64,000 nucleotides of DNA, from the NCBI GenBank assembly GCA_029582165.1, contig CM055891.1, positions 31,412,832 to 31,476,831 on the forward strand, given 5' to 3'. Numbering within the stretch: the first letter of the stretch is position 1; each line of letters starts with the position of its first letter. This document shows positions 1-13,061 of this stretch, piece after piece. The DNA comes from Portulaca oleracea. Lineage: Eukaryota; Streptophyta; Magnoliopsida; Caryophyllales; Portulacaceae. The translations under genes were made by a program, and so were the position numbers. Below the pieces are notes generated by a model. The model saw only the letters and a list, made by a program, of their open reading frames with translations, was not told where the DNA came from and did not search any database.

Positions 1-3000
1 AAGAAATACAAAGTACCTAAATATCAACAAACTAGCAAACATTCAGATCAGATATATTGCTTCTATCAGCATATTATTACAGAGATCAGACAAGCCGCTC
101 TGCCCAAATTTGCAATAATCACATGTTAAATTCAGGATTGAACCTAAATAGTACCAAAACATGATAAACAGTTCTACAATAAATCTCAATCAATCCCAGG
201 AGAGCACTGAGCACACACCCATTAGTAGTTAACATGATAAACAGTTCTACAATAAACCTTCATAGTTCTAATTTATGACTGGATTAACATCATTCAAATA
301 AGATAGTAACCAAATCATTGTCTTCTTTTCACACACTACAGAAAATAAATAAACAATATTAATCTAAATAACACCCTGCAACACCTGATAAGTTGCAGAA
401 GGATAACAATAAGCACACTGCCCTGACTCTGTGTCTTCAACTTCTCAGACTAGGACTATGGACCTTGGAATTGGACTCAAAACACAAACACTCAATTGCT
501 AGCATACTTTCAATAGTTACCAGCACCTGGGAACTGGCAACTGGGGCCACATAAGGATACTATCATCTGCAATTAAGATCCCACACAATGCAGACAGAAT
601 GGGAGGAGCAAGTAAGATCAACTGCAACTGCAATTCCTATTCACTAATGTCCTCAGTAAGGATACTATCATCTATGCTTCACTTCTGGACTCTTCAGTTA
701 CCTTAGAGTTCAGAGCTTCAAACTTCTAGCAAACTATCAACTATTTCACCTCTTCTGATTCAGACACTTGATGATAATTCCTATAGGAAATTATAATATA
801 CTAGTACTGCAGAACACCTTGCAGAGGTGCAAGTAATCAACTGGTGCTCTCCAACTTCAGAAGCCATCTGTTCATAGTGTCATGTTGTTCATATGTTAAG
901 AGTGTATAGAGGGGACATTTCTCTGAGTTGCACCATAACTCGAAGTTTGCACCCAAACAAGGGCATTTTTATGCTCGAAGCAGAGGAAATCAATTGAAAC
1001 TCTTCAAACTATGCAGATTGCAGTGTATCTCACTTTTCCTGAAACTGACAAAGAGAACAACTACACATTTTAAGAACGTCTTATCACAAAATGTCACCAA
1101 CGAAGGATGCAATCAATCGAATACTACGCCCCTCTAATGGCCTTTTTGGAATGGAAGCAGGATAGCTGACAATAGCAAATGAGTGTAAGCGCCACAGGGA
1201 GTAAATAAGCGTTCATAGTCTACCAAAAATTGAGAGTTTAGAAGTTTATTCCATTGAGTAAGAAAGAGTAAGCAGATAATTACATGTATTTGAAATAACA
1301 TAAAAAGTAGTTAGTAAAAAGTTAATCAACATATCTATATATTCTTTGATATTAATCTTACTGCCACCTATTCCCAGAATTAGGATGTTAAGGAGAGATG
1401 TAAGTAAAGAGAAATAAGGAAGGGTCAGAGGGACTCCTCTTCGCTCTTATTTACTCTTCCTCCATTGTCTTATGACCAAAAGGGGGGGGGGGGGGATAAA
1501 TTACTCCCCCTTACTCTTCCATACCAGTCTCCCAAACTGACCCTAAGCCAGAAAGCTATTATAGTATTTGTGACAGTGCTTTTTAAGAATTGTAACAATG
1601 CATCTCAATAACATCATCTAATGCTTCTGAGTCCAGGATTTGAGTAAAGAATAAAAAGACAAAGACTGGTATGAGACTTTTTCTGGCATGGCTATGTTGC
1701 AATAAACAAAATGCAAGAATGGGAATCATCCAACAAGCATATTCTTCCTGAGTTCAATATGGAGTAGAAAGTACTGGTATACCTGGAAAATGTTTCATAC
1801 GAAGATACCACTCACAAAGTTGTATGACTTTCCTTGTCTGCCATACATTGCTCTTTTGGCACTACTTGCACGCTAGTGATTTTCCAAGGGTCAAACAAAA
1901 GATAACTGATGCAGATATCTAGTATACACTGATGCCCCAAAGTCTAATACAACTTGACAAAAATCATTATTCTTCCCCTGTTTTCCCATTTTCATAGCAA
2001 CTTTATTCCCCATCCAAATGAGGGGAGGGTGGGGCGGGGTGGGGAGGGGGTAATCTTGTTTAGTGGATACACAGTAAAATGGAATGATTAAAGGATCACT
2101 CAAATGAATTATGTATGAGGGTATCATTAAAGGTTTGACCATGAAATCGTCAGAAAATTTGCTTACGAGTGATAACACCACTAGCAGCAGTTAGCACCAG
2201 ATTACCAGAGTTACAGAATACCATCAGCACAATCATTGCTTTGTAAGAGTAATGCCAACATGAAATCTACTGAATGCTCAGACAGCCACCTCAGATGCGA
2301 AAAGGACAGCACATAATAGTCCTCCAAAATTCTAACAGCCACCAGAACAAAAGTGAGGTAGGCAAAAAATAGCAGCCCATTCAAGAGAGATGCCAGAAGT
2401 TTCACATAAAATACCAAACAGACGACCAGAAGGGCAAGATGGCGCCACCAAAAGGTGAAAACAAATGCCAACCGACAATAAGAAAACTAATACAGGAACC
2501 TAGAGAGCATCTTACAAGTATCAAAAGCGAGATAGACCTTGCTCAACACAATCACGTCCTCCAACTAGCGATCTTGTTTGATGGACCAAGTATTTCAAAC
2601 CCTCATACTATTTTTTGACAGGGAAAAAAATTGAAATACTTGACCACATGATTCCCTCCATATTCACATGAATTGTTAACCAAACCAAACCTAAGCTTGA
2701 ATACAACAGAGTAGTCCATATATCAAGCATCTTGGATCAGAAACTAAGATGCAAACAGAAAAGTTTAAGTAAACTTTGTAACTGAGAATATGAATATCTC
2801 TATCTAATGTCCACAACAAGGTAAGAGCTCATTTGTAATTGAGAGCTTGTCAAGCCAGTACATGGGTACCGTGCTATCAGTTATACAAGATTACTTGAGT
2901 TCCTAATTTTCATTTTAACAAATCACAAACAGTATAAACTATAAAATGCCTTCACGAACTTCTGCTAGTCTTCATCTTCATAATTTGGAAAACAACTAAA

Positions 3001-3890
3001 ATTTGGATGCCCAAAAGTCATCCAACACTTATTTTGATTTTCCCAAAATGCAAATTCAAGATACTAAGACATAATCTACCGTGAGTTGTCAACAAGTTAT
3101 CCTCAGATGTTCACTAAAGAGGTTGCAGCAATCTTCAGATATCCTTGGACACAAATCAGAACCATAACTGGTTTTTATTCATGCAATGCATAACCTTCCT
3201 CAAGCAGCAGCTTATTTTCCATGATTGCGGTAGATAATTCTATAGATGGTGTGCATTCCTGGACTAATCAAAATTTTTACAAAATTGAGGGAACTTTTTT
3301 TTTTTTTTTGGGGGGGGGGGGGGGTATTCCTTGGTTACTATTCATTAATACTGTACAGGATCCAATCATTTTTTGGACAATTATTCATTGAAGCGTATCT
3401 TTTCAAAAGAGGAAATTGAATGTATTGTATGGTACAAATTGCTTCAATCCCTGTATTGATGTCTTATGCTATCAATTATGGGACCAAAATTAGACTTAAA
3501 TTCAATCGAATCACAAATTCAACTCCTGATCTACATGCATTTGGAGGGTGAAGGTGAGAGCAATGCATTCAGACTCAGATACACACAGTTACACGAACTC
3601 ACATAAAGAGCCAATAAACCTGATAAAATGAAGAACAATACCACAATTAAGAAGAATAATACTCAAATGCTTCCAAGAGGTAGCTATTGTCTTACGCAAA
3701 AATCAATTTTGCAACATAGAATCACCTCTCATTACTCTCAACAATCACAATTGTCACAGCTCACGGGAAAACTCAAAGAGCTTCATCCCAATACCCCCAA
3801 TTCCGCAAATAAATATGAATGAAATCGCTTACGAAACCTAAACCTAACAACAATCAATCAACCTAACTAGTAAACGATCTAGTAAAATTC
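1..3890. other. Region without a supported gene
   Basis: I see no convincing coding region on either strand; open frames are short and have no recognisable motif. The stretch holds poly-G runs (around 1482-1495, 2020-2050 and 3310-3323) and short direct duplications: a 25-bp phrase beginning aacatgataaacag near 161 and 233, and aaggatactatcatct near 554 and 658. It could be intron or untranslated sequence of a neighbouring gene, but nothing here proves it. Confidence 0.5.
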
Positions 3891-4562
3891 TCAATCGATA
3901 AAACCTGTTTGGCGAAACACTGCGTTCCGAACCTGACGCAGATCTCTCCCTTTCAACGTCCTCCCAGCGCCTTCCAGCACCGAGCACGAAAGCACGGGCG
4001 ATTTCGCCATCTGCCTCGCAACAATCTCATGAGGCGGCAGCATCTCTCCATCATCATCATCATCATCACCATCATCATTCTCATTATCCTCATATCCAAA
4101 CGCACTTCCTTTACTCCGTCGTCTCTGTCTCGCCGGCATCATCGGCACGTTCATCGGCGCCGACTGATGGTACAGAAACTGCTTCTCCGCCTTCGTCGTC
4201 TTCGCCGCCGGCCTGGACGCCACCGGAATCATCCTCGTCGACGAGGACACCGCCGGCGGCGACGAAATCAGCGGCTTGTGGTTGAAAACCGACCGGCCGG
4301 CGCGATCCTCGCCGGATTCCGGCAAGGCGGCGAGAATCCCGAAGCTCTCGACGGACTTGAACGACTTGTTGCCGTGATTGTGGTGGAGAGAAGGAGAAGT
4401 GGAGGTGGAAGGAGGACTGGAGAAATCAGAGCCAGCGAAGAAGACGTCGTCCTCGCTGAGCTCGTGGCCGACGCCGGCGTCGGAGGAAGGAGCGGTGGAC
4501 GGCGGCGAGAAGGCGGCGAGGAAGCGGTCGCCGGAAGGCCGTCTAGGGTGGCGGGACTCCAT
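3891..4562 (-). CDS. S40/DUF584-family senescence regulator-like protein
   Basis: An intronless gene for a 223-residue protein. The diagnostic part is the C-terminus: PPHEIVARQ at about 177-185, then a Ser/Cys-rich stretch and VLEGAGRTLKGRDLRQVRNA, ending in a phenylalanine-rich tail. This matches, from memory, the plant S40 family (DUF584), small nuclear proteins tied to leaf senescence, stress and hormone responses; their biochemical role is unknown. The N-terminal half is rich in Ser, Pro and Ala and looks disordered. An acidic run of Asp residues sits at about 160-172, just before the conserved block. The ATG at 4562 is the first in frame, about 110 bp downstream of a TATA-like sequence. 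The length is typical of the family. GC content is much higher than in the surroundings, as often seen in intronless plant genes. The reverse strand is also open here, but that frame is a shadow. Confidence 0.85.
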   Translation of the reverse strand: MESRHPRRPSGDRFLAAFSPPSTAPSSDAGVGHELSEDDVFFAGSDFSSPPSTSTSPSLHHNHGNKSFKSVESFGILAALPESGEDRAGRSVFNHKPLISSPPAVSSSTRMIPVASRPAAKTTKAEKQFLYHQSAPMNVPMMPARQRRRSKGSAFGYEDNENDDGDDDDDDGEMLPPHEIVARQMAKSPVLSCSVLEGAGRTLKGRDLRQVRNAVFRQTGFID

Positions 4563-4666
4563 GAGAGAGAAAATCGAGGGTTGCGATTCGGAAAGTCGTA
4601 ATGGTGGTGGGTGGGTGGGGGTGCGAAGTTGGCAGCGGTGAATCGGTGAAGTCGTCGTTCTCGTTT

Positions 4667-4676
4667 TTATATATAG
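4667..4676 (-). promoter_or_regulatory. Putative TATA box of the S40-like gene
   Basis: The minus strand reads TATATATAA about 105-110 bp upstream of the ATG at 4562. The position is plausible for a plant core promoter with a leader of roughly 75 nt. Confidence 0.45.
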
Positions 4677-5565
4677 GAGGAGGAAAATGTCGGGAGTCGT
4701 TTTTTTTGTTTGTTTTTTTCATTTTTGTTTTTCACATTCACGTCTGTCACTGTCAGTAGACGAGACTCCACAGCTACGTATCTTGGTGGGGATCTGATGT
4801 ACAAATCAAAAAAATCTGTTTTATTATTTCTTTTTAAATTTGTGTGACATGGATATTTTGTTTTTCCTGATCAGTAAATTGCACAAAAAAATGGAGTGAT
4901 GCGTGGACCTGACAATGGGGTGAATCGGTTTGGATTTAGGTTGTTGAAGAGCGGTTTGTGTTGGCTTTGGTTCAACCAATTCGGTTCGGTTTGGGTACAT
5001 GTTTGGGTTTGGGTTGAGTTTGGATGAGTCTTAGTAGGGTTGGATCAGGTGAGGTTCTATCAGGTTGAGTTTTGTTTTGCTTTTGGGTCATTTGGGTGAT
5101 TGGACGGTTTCAGGTTACTTTTGGGTCAGTTGCCTCGTGAACAGATTTCTACTCTTTCAAAAGATCAATAAAAGAAGTACAAATATGTTCCATTATACAT
5201 GTGAAGAACAACACTCTCAAGACTTATTATAATAGTTCTTCAAACACTAGTGCATTCTTATGAATCCTCAGTCTTTCAGCCATGGTGCTCTCCATGAGAC
5301 ACCTTATGCTCTTTTCACGAGGCACCCACTGCTTTATTCACAAGACACCTGAAATGCTCTCTCTTGATACACATAATACCTTCAACAACTTAGAAATATA
5401 TAAAAAGATAAACATTGACTATCACTCCGATTAGATTTACCAAATTTAATATAATTAAGATATCGACATAATAAGGAAGCTTAAATATGTCCTAACATAA
5501 TTAGAAAATAAATTATATGGTCAATTATTTGAGAAATTTTAGGAAACAAGATTCTTAACAATTGA

Positions 5566-5854
5566 GGTCCTATTTTTTTGTGCGCCAAATTGAGTGTGGT
5601 AAATGGTATGGTATGGTAATGTTGTGGAAAATGTGATATGGTAAGGTAAGATATGACAAAATTTGTAGTGAGAACGATTGATGTGGTAGGTAATAAGAGA
5701 GAATGTGAAAAGTAGAGAAAAAAATAAGGAGAGAAAGTTATGATAGTTGTGATAAAATGTGGAATGATATAGTATGTTATGATATGGAAGAATTGTAATA
5801 AACATGGAAAAATATGACAGATGTGGTATGAAATCACACTAAATAACAGGGCCT
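5566..5854. mobile_element. MITE with GTTCTTTT-type ends, divergent copy
   Basis: Imperfect terminal inverted repeats: GGTCCTATTTTTTT at the left and AACAGGGCC at the right. A TGAG tetramer flanks both ends. The interior has GTGGTAAATGGTATGG-like runs shared with the copies at 18790 and 63309. It is non-coding and non-autonomous; I do not assign a superfamily. Confidence 0.5.
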
Positions 5855-6953
5855 GAGGTGGCAAGCATTAAGTAGTTAGCTTTTGGTGGCCACTTTAGCA
5901 AATAGTTGTATAAATGAATGAATTTTTACTTCTTCTTACCTGACACATACCCTAAAGTAAATGTAATGTTGAATTTTTGTTTGAAATTTTGTTATCTTCT
6001 CACTTCTCCCTCTCTCTCCTCTTATCTGTATCTCTCTCCTACTCATTAGTTATCACTCATTTTTACCAAAATTTACCAATTTTTACCTAAATTTACTAAA
6101 ACTTACCAAAAATAACCAAAGTTTAAAAAAAAATCAATTTTGATATATTACAGTAAATTTACAAAAATTTACAAAAATTTAACTTTTATCCAACTTCTTT
6201 TTACATATGAATTTGACAGGCAACTATCGAAAAAAGATTAGTAAAAAGGCACATAAACGTAAACATTTATAAAAATGTTGCAATAAACATTCATAAACAT
6301 TAAACATGTTGCAATAAGAATGTAAATTAAATCTTTGTTAATGTATAGTAACTCCACCGCATTTAGTAAGAATTACATCTCATAGGTCCAAACTCCAAAG
6401 ACCCTAGTTACGTAATAATTCCCAACACACAAACAACCAAAAGATTACTGAACAAAAAGTTTTGAATTCTCAATCAAACTAATATGGAAAATGATAAATG
6501 TTTTATGTAACACACATATTACGTGTCTTGTGATTATAATAAACCTATATATTTATAATTTAAATTAGAAAAAAGTTACATGATTGACTTCTATAATTAT
6601 AATAATATATATAAATTGTATAAAATCACACTTTTATCTATATTTTTAAAATTTACAAAAAAAGTAAAAAATATGTCTAACGGATGAGGTTCATTCGTTA
6701 GGGTGTCAATTTTAATTGTTGGCGTAGCCAACACATTCCAAGCTTCTTATAATTGATAATTAGTAGTATATCTATAAAAAAAAATTGGGATTAAAAATGA
6801 TAATAAGTATTAATTTTATGAAAATGAAGACACTTAAACAGTGTCTTGGGGCAAGACACATATCATCGCCCAACTAAAATTGTGGATGAAACAATAATAC
6901 AAGTAAAAGTTAAGCAAAATTATAGTTAGACAGTCTCTTTGTTGTGTAAGAGT
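5855..6953. other. AT-rich intergenic stretch before the peroxidase cluster
   Basis: No gene seen. It includes a run of degenerate TTTACC repeats (about 6060-6190) and a small perfect hairpin, GTGTCTTG-GGG-CAAGACAC, at 6841-6859, just beyond the 3' end of the first peroxidase gene. The hairpin resembles those in the repeat family at 9615, 19284 and 24201. Confidence 0.4.
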
Positions 6954-8278
<1,325 letters not shown>

Positions 8279-8341
8279 GGCCAATTCTAAGTAGTACTCT
8301 TTGGTTATTTTTTTGGTGAAGAAAGCCTTTGAATCCTAGGG

Positions 8342-8375
8342 GTATATGTAGTTACCTAGAAAGCTAAATTGTCAA
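8342..8375 (-). promoter_or_regulatory. Prx-A promoter block with TATA-like site and W-box core
   Basis: The minus strand has a TTGAC W-box core (8371-8375) and a TATA-like CATATACC (about 8342-8349). The same block, from ATCTCGTTGACAATTTAGC to ATACCCCTAGG, precedes Prx-C at about 14393-14440, so the promoter was duplicated with the gene. W-boxes bind WRKY factors; regulation by them here is an inference. Confidence 0.45.
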
Positions 8376-8594
8376 CGAGATACTTAAAATTGGTGTGCAT
8401 GCATGTTGGAGTACATGAAGGAGTCACTATCTCAATAGAAATTAGTTATAACTTGGAATAAATTACTGTCTAATTGTAATAACGTGATCACTGGTTCGCA
8501 ACTTGTACAGTTGTACTAAGCTATGCTCCTTTGAACCTTATACTAAAAGAACATCGGATAGTTAATTAAGAGTTAATTTGTCATACAAAAAATT

Positions 8595-8908
8595 ACTCTA
8601 AGGTACCATAACTTTTGGTGAAATGTTTTTCTGGTACCCCAACTTTTCAAAACTCATTTTGGGGTACCCCTAATTTTAGAATTAGTAATTATTATGTGTT
8701 TTTCTTGTCATCAATTTTATTAAGTGACCAAAATGTCATTCTTCTTCCATTCCTGAAAAAATACCATTGAAGAAGAAGAATAAGGGTATTTTGATCACTT
8801 AATAAAATTAATGGCCGGAAAAGTATCAAATAATTACTAACCCAAAAAATAAGGGTACCTCAAAAAGAGTTTTGAAAAGTTAGGGTACCAAAAAATAGTT
8901 TCCCCAAA
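8595..8908. mobile_element. Foldback MITE upstream of Prx-A
   Basis: A long imperfect inverted repeat of about 310 bp. The left arm has GGTACCCCAACTTTTCAAAA and the right arm its complement near 8868-8905. The centre contains complementary GAAGAAGAA and TTCTTCTTC tracts. Non-coding. It is bounded by AT-rich DNA on both sides. Confidence 0.6.
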
Positions 8909-9614
8909 TATTGGCATATCTACGATTAATTTTTTGTTTGTCATACCTGAATATATTCCCATAATTAGTGGCTGACAACGAAAGCAACAGCAGGATAAAA
9001 TGTTCACAGGTCAATTGTCAATTGTCATATGGTACATCACGGAGACCTATTTACGCCCATTAAAATATTAAATTTTTAAAATAAATTCATCCATAATTGT
9101 TATAAAATTCACATAAATTTATTAATGTTATTGCAAATTCATCAATATTTTAAAATTTTATTATTTTTTTAGAAATTCATCACAAAAAATTGACCTATTT
9201 TAATACATGTGGTGAATTTAAATAGGTCCACCATGCTATATAATATAATTTACGCTTCAACCTTGTTATGGTTTTTGGTTTGTTCAAAAAAATGATATGA
9301 GTTTTGGAGTATTATTCGAAAAAAACCTCAATCTCAATATACAGATGATTCTTTTGGGTTAGTTGTTGGATTAAATTAAGCCCAAATTATATTTTGGGAT
9401 TTTAATAACATAGAGGTTTGATTATTTTCAATTCAACCTCACATAATGAGGGAAATATATGACTTGTTGGACGAAAATATTCCAAGTACAGCACTAGCAC
9501 GTTAGTCGTAGGCGCGTTAGCTGTAGTTAAATATAAATGTGTCTTATAATTGAAATAATAAATCTTAATTAAGTAACAATGCCATATATGGCTCATAAAT
9601 TTATATATCGAAAA

Positions 9615-9992
9615 CCATAAACATCTTGCCTCAATATGGTTCTTAACTTTCTTGCATCTCATCTAAATCACTTATAAAATTTAATGTAAGTATATTTAAA
9701 TCATTATAAATATGTTTCATTACTTTGAGGGTTATTATAACCTATAAACAATATATAAATATTTATTTATTTATAATTTTTCATAAATATAAAATTATGT
9801 ATAAAATATGCATTTTTTTACTATGATTGATAAAATTAGCTATTATTTATATATTTTGGACCTAGCAAATAAGTATTATACTCTTGTAGTTGATAAATAT
9901 ACATAATTATTAGAGAAAATATTATTAAAAGTTAACAAAATGTGAAATATAGATAATTCAAGATGCATCTTGAGGCAAGATGTTTATCATGG
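9615..9992. mobile_element. Small inverted-repeat element, copy 1 of the peroxidase-cluster family
   Basis: The ends are inverted: CCATAAACATCTTGCCTCAA at the left and TTGAGGCAAGATGTTTATCA at the right. The right end also forms a hairpin (CATCTTG-AGG-CAAGATG). The interior (AAATCATTATAAA-TATGTTTCATTACTTT and onward) recurs at 19284-19650 and, truncated, at 24201-24308. The element is AT-rich and non-coding. It lies between two peroxidase genes, as copy 2 does. Confidence 0.55.
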
Positions 9993-10373
9993 TCTTTTAT
10001 ATATTTATATATATATGCTCATCAAAGTATACTCATATGTTCATAAAATTCATTCGGAGGGCATGGTACTCCAGTCCCGGGATTATAATCCTACTTTCAC
10101 TTTTTCGGAGAAGAACAAGAGAAACACAGACATAAAACCACAAAGTTATAGTTGATGATTGAGAATATATAGATTTTTTTTTCAAAAAAGATTGTTATAT
10201 GAATTGATACACAAGGTTCAAACTTCAAAGGCAAACTTTGGTAATGAAAAACATACTAGCAACATACATAGTTGCTTTTTTGCATCACACTTTGCTTAAA
10301 CAAAATTAAACCATCAATAAAACAATCAAATTAGAGTAGTTTGCTTGTTGTCCCCAACAATGAGACAAGTTTC

Positions 10374-12137
10374 TTAGTGGCGGTTAGAATGGCGGCATGA
10401 TCCCCTCCTAACTTCACCCTTGAGGATGACACCAATTCTTCCCATCTTGACCATGGATGGACCGATTTTCGCGGCGAATAGCTTAGGGTTAGAAGCCAGC
10501 TTTTGGACAAATCCTCTTGTTTTAGAATCAATTGCCATCTGTTGATCGACTTCGAGAACACCCTTGCCTGCTAGGATGGCCTTGTAGAATGCATTGTCCA
10601 TTTTGAACTCGCTTCCACGAGTTTGGTCAAGGTTTGCTTCGTTGTTAACGATAATGTTCTTAGGGCACTTCTTCCTTAGGATTGAGAGCAAGCTAGGGTT
10701 CATGGTTGGGTCGGACCTCTTTGTGCCACGGAAGTTGTAGAGACGGTCTTGGAAGTTGACACAGTGGGCAGTTCCAACAGTGTGACAACCTGTACGTGCA
10801 ATTGTTATGAATTATGGGGACTAAGTTGAAGAATCTAATACCTTTTGTCTTTAAATGTAGAATTAATTAGATATTGCCAAATTTATACATACCTAAAAGG
10901 AGAACAAAGTCTTCCTTGTTTAGCCCCTTTTGAGCAAACACTTGAAGGGCAAGAGGGATAGGGATGGATGGCCCCGGGAGACTCCTTTGGGCTTCATCGG
11001 CTCTTGAGATACGTCCGTCCTTTCTTCCCGTCTCTACATTGTATCAATTTGCTCCACCCTACATATTTGTACGTGAAATATAGATTCTTAGAGTCGTTGG
11101 GGGATTTCATACATCACTAGCTACTAAAAATATGTGTATTACCAACCATATTTTTCCAACCATTTTAGCAACTATTTGATATTCCAACTATTTTTCAAAA
11201 AATTTAGTAGGAAAAATGGTTGGAAATTCCAACCAATTTGGCTAAAATGGTTGGAAAATTTTCCTACCATCATTTTTCCTACTATTTGGAATTGGTTGGA
11301 AAAATAGTTGGTAATCCAACCATTTTTCCAACCATTTTCAAATAGTAGGAAAAAGGATGGTAGGAAAAATTTCCAACCAATTTTAGCAAAATAGGTTGGA
11401 ATTTCCAACCATTTTTCCCACTAAATTTTTTGAAAAATAGTTAGATTATCAAATGGTTGCTAAAATAGTTGGTTTTTCCAACCATTTTAAATTGGTGGGA
11501 AAAAAGTGGTTGGTAATACACATATTTTTAGTAGTACATTTTTTGTATAAAAATCGTCGAAATATATTGAGAAAGTTGAAGGAAATATGATTGATTTAAA
11601 TGCATGGCTTACCAAGAAGACAGCGGCTCTAACAGCAATGGCAATAATGTCGGCACATGAGACGACTCCTGGACACTTCTTGTCAAGAGTAACCTTGGCT
11701 TCTTCAATGATCTCAAAACCGTGAACACTAGCATTTGCTCCTGCAGCTTTCTCTGAACCGCGACCCTCAAGCATAATCGATGCATCACATCCCTTTTCAC
11801 ACAATACACACACATATTATACGATAGGCTTACCTTACGACCTAGCTTTATTACTTGATTAACTCTTATAAAGTCAAAACCATTACAAATACACAAGGGA
11901 TCGAATGAGCACTTACCCTAACGAAGCAATCGGGGAAATGCAAATGAATAAGATCAGCAACAGTGTCCTTATCCTTAAAAAAATGTTTCTTGACAATGGG
12001 GCGACAGCCTCAGCACCGACTTTGCCACACTTCCCCTTGTAGAAACCAACCTGCAATTTGCCATAACACTCGCCCGCAAGGGTCATAAAGAGAAGCCCAA
12101 GGGCTAACACCGCGACCGAGGATCTTGTCCTAGCCAT
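10374..12137 (-). pseudogene. Class III peroxidase Prx-B, pseudogene
   Basis: It keeps all four exons of the cluster (12137-11917, 11792-11613, 11058-10893 and 10789-10374) with good splice sites, but is broken in several ways. Exon 1 is 221 nt instead of 225: a 4-nt loss after GAEAV shifts the frame. In the correct frame the distal pocket reads HLHFPDC, so both the catalytic Arg (to His) and the distal His (to Pro) are gone. Exon 3 has an in-frame TGA in place of the Trp codon of GGANW. Exon 4 is open and keeps CHTVG and the C-terminal block. Intron 2 carries a foldback insertion (11121-11534). The minus strand has a good TATA box (TATATATACC, about 12236-12245). No active enzyme can come from it. 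Confidence 0.9.
11121..11534. mobile_element. Foldback transposon in intron 2 of Prx-B
   Basis: Terminal inverted repeats begin CTACTAAAAATATGTGTATT and end with the complement at 11507-11534. The interior is a dense series of TTCCAACCATTTT and AAAATGGTTGGAA words in both orientations. No coding capacity. The CTACTAAAAA end resembles non-autonomous CACTA elements, but I see no clear target duplication. Confidence 0.6.
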
Positions 12138-12598
12138 TCTAACTCTTTGCTATATATCAAAGCTAGCTAGGAAGAAATCAAAAAATGGTTGAAATATTGG
12201 TTTTTAGGGTGAAGAAAAACAATGAATCCTTGGGGGTATATATAGTTAGTTACTAGAAACCTAAGATGATATACAAAATGGCGAGCATGTTGATACATAA
12301 AAAGTAAGAGGTAATTAAGAAGGGGTCTATGTTATTGCATTAGAAAATTAGTTTAGGTTCACTTGGGGAAATAATTACTTGAATTGAAAATAACTAATTA
12401 GTGGTTGACAACTAAAATGTTATAAAGCGTGTATACTTGGATATTAGAGTGTGCCTGCCACATCCAAGTAGACTAAATAAGTTGGTGCTTAGTTCGTGAT
12501 CCACAACCCTCTTTTTTTTCCCCCTTCTTCTTCTTATTCGCATATGTATGTATATAGTGTACGTAGAGAATCGTAGTGATTGTAAGAGAGATGATTTT
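12138..12598. other. Prx-B upstream region
   Basis: Contains the Prx-B TATA box and then AT-rich DNA with no gene visible. Confidence 0.4.
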
Positions 12599-12599
12599 T

Positions 12600-12965
12600 A
12601 TCACAAGGTGATAAATTTTAATGTGTATATTCTCCATATAGATCAACATAGAATGCGATCTACGGACATGACACATAGATTATGTCCATACTATTTTAAA
12701 ATTTATCATGTTCACAGTGTTATTTTTCACATTTTTACAAAAGGTTATCTCTCAATTGATTTATTCTAATTATATACACATTTATATATATGGACATGAT
12801 AAATTTCAAAATGTACATACTCTGTGTAGATCAACATAGCTAGAATGCGATCTATATGGACATGGCACACAAATTATGTCCATATTATTTTGAAATTCAT
12901 CATGTTTACAATATTATTTCTCACATTTTACAAAAGGTTATCTCTCACATGATTTCTTCTAATTA
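12600..12965. repeat. Two-copy direct repeat, about 190-bp period
   Basis: The phrase from GATCAACATA through AATGCGATCTA, ATTATGTCCATA and ACAAAAGGTTATCTCTCA appears twice (about 12600-12765 and 12790-12955) with several mismatches. No gene is visible. Confidence 0.6.
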
Positions 12966-12989
12966 CGTATATGTATATATGTATATGTA

Positions 12990-13057
<68 letters not shown>
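12966..13057. repeat. (AT)n/(TATG)n microsatellite
   Basis: An uninterrupted AT run of about 65 bp preceded by TATATG units. Open frames across it are artefacts. It was the target of the LTR insertion that follows. Confidence 0.9.

Positions 13058-13061
<4 letters not shown>

Noticed and set aside
2020..2050. G-rich run as a possible G-quadruplex regulator
   Set aside because: A G-rich tract is present, but with no gene nearby there is nothing to tie a function to.
3909..4601. A 230-codon open frame on the plus strand
   Set aside because: It lies opposite the S40-like gene, has an Arg/His-rich composition typical of the reverse of a GC-rich gene, and shows no family motif.
5481..5864. A 127-codon frame on the minus strand
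   Set aside because: It lies in a MITE and has an Ile/His/Thr-rich composition from repeats of GTGGTATGG.
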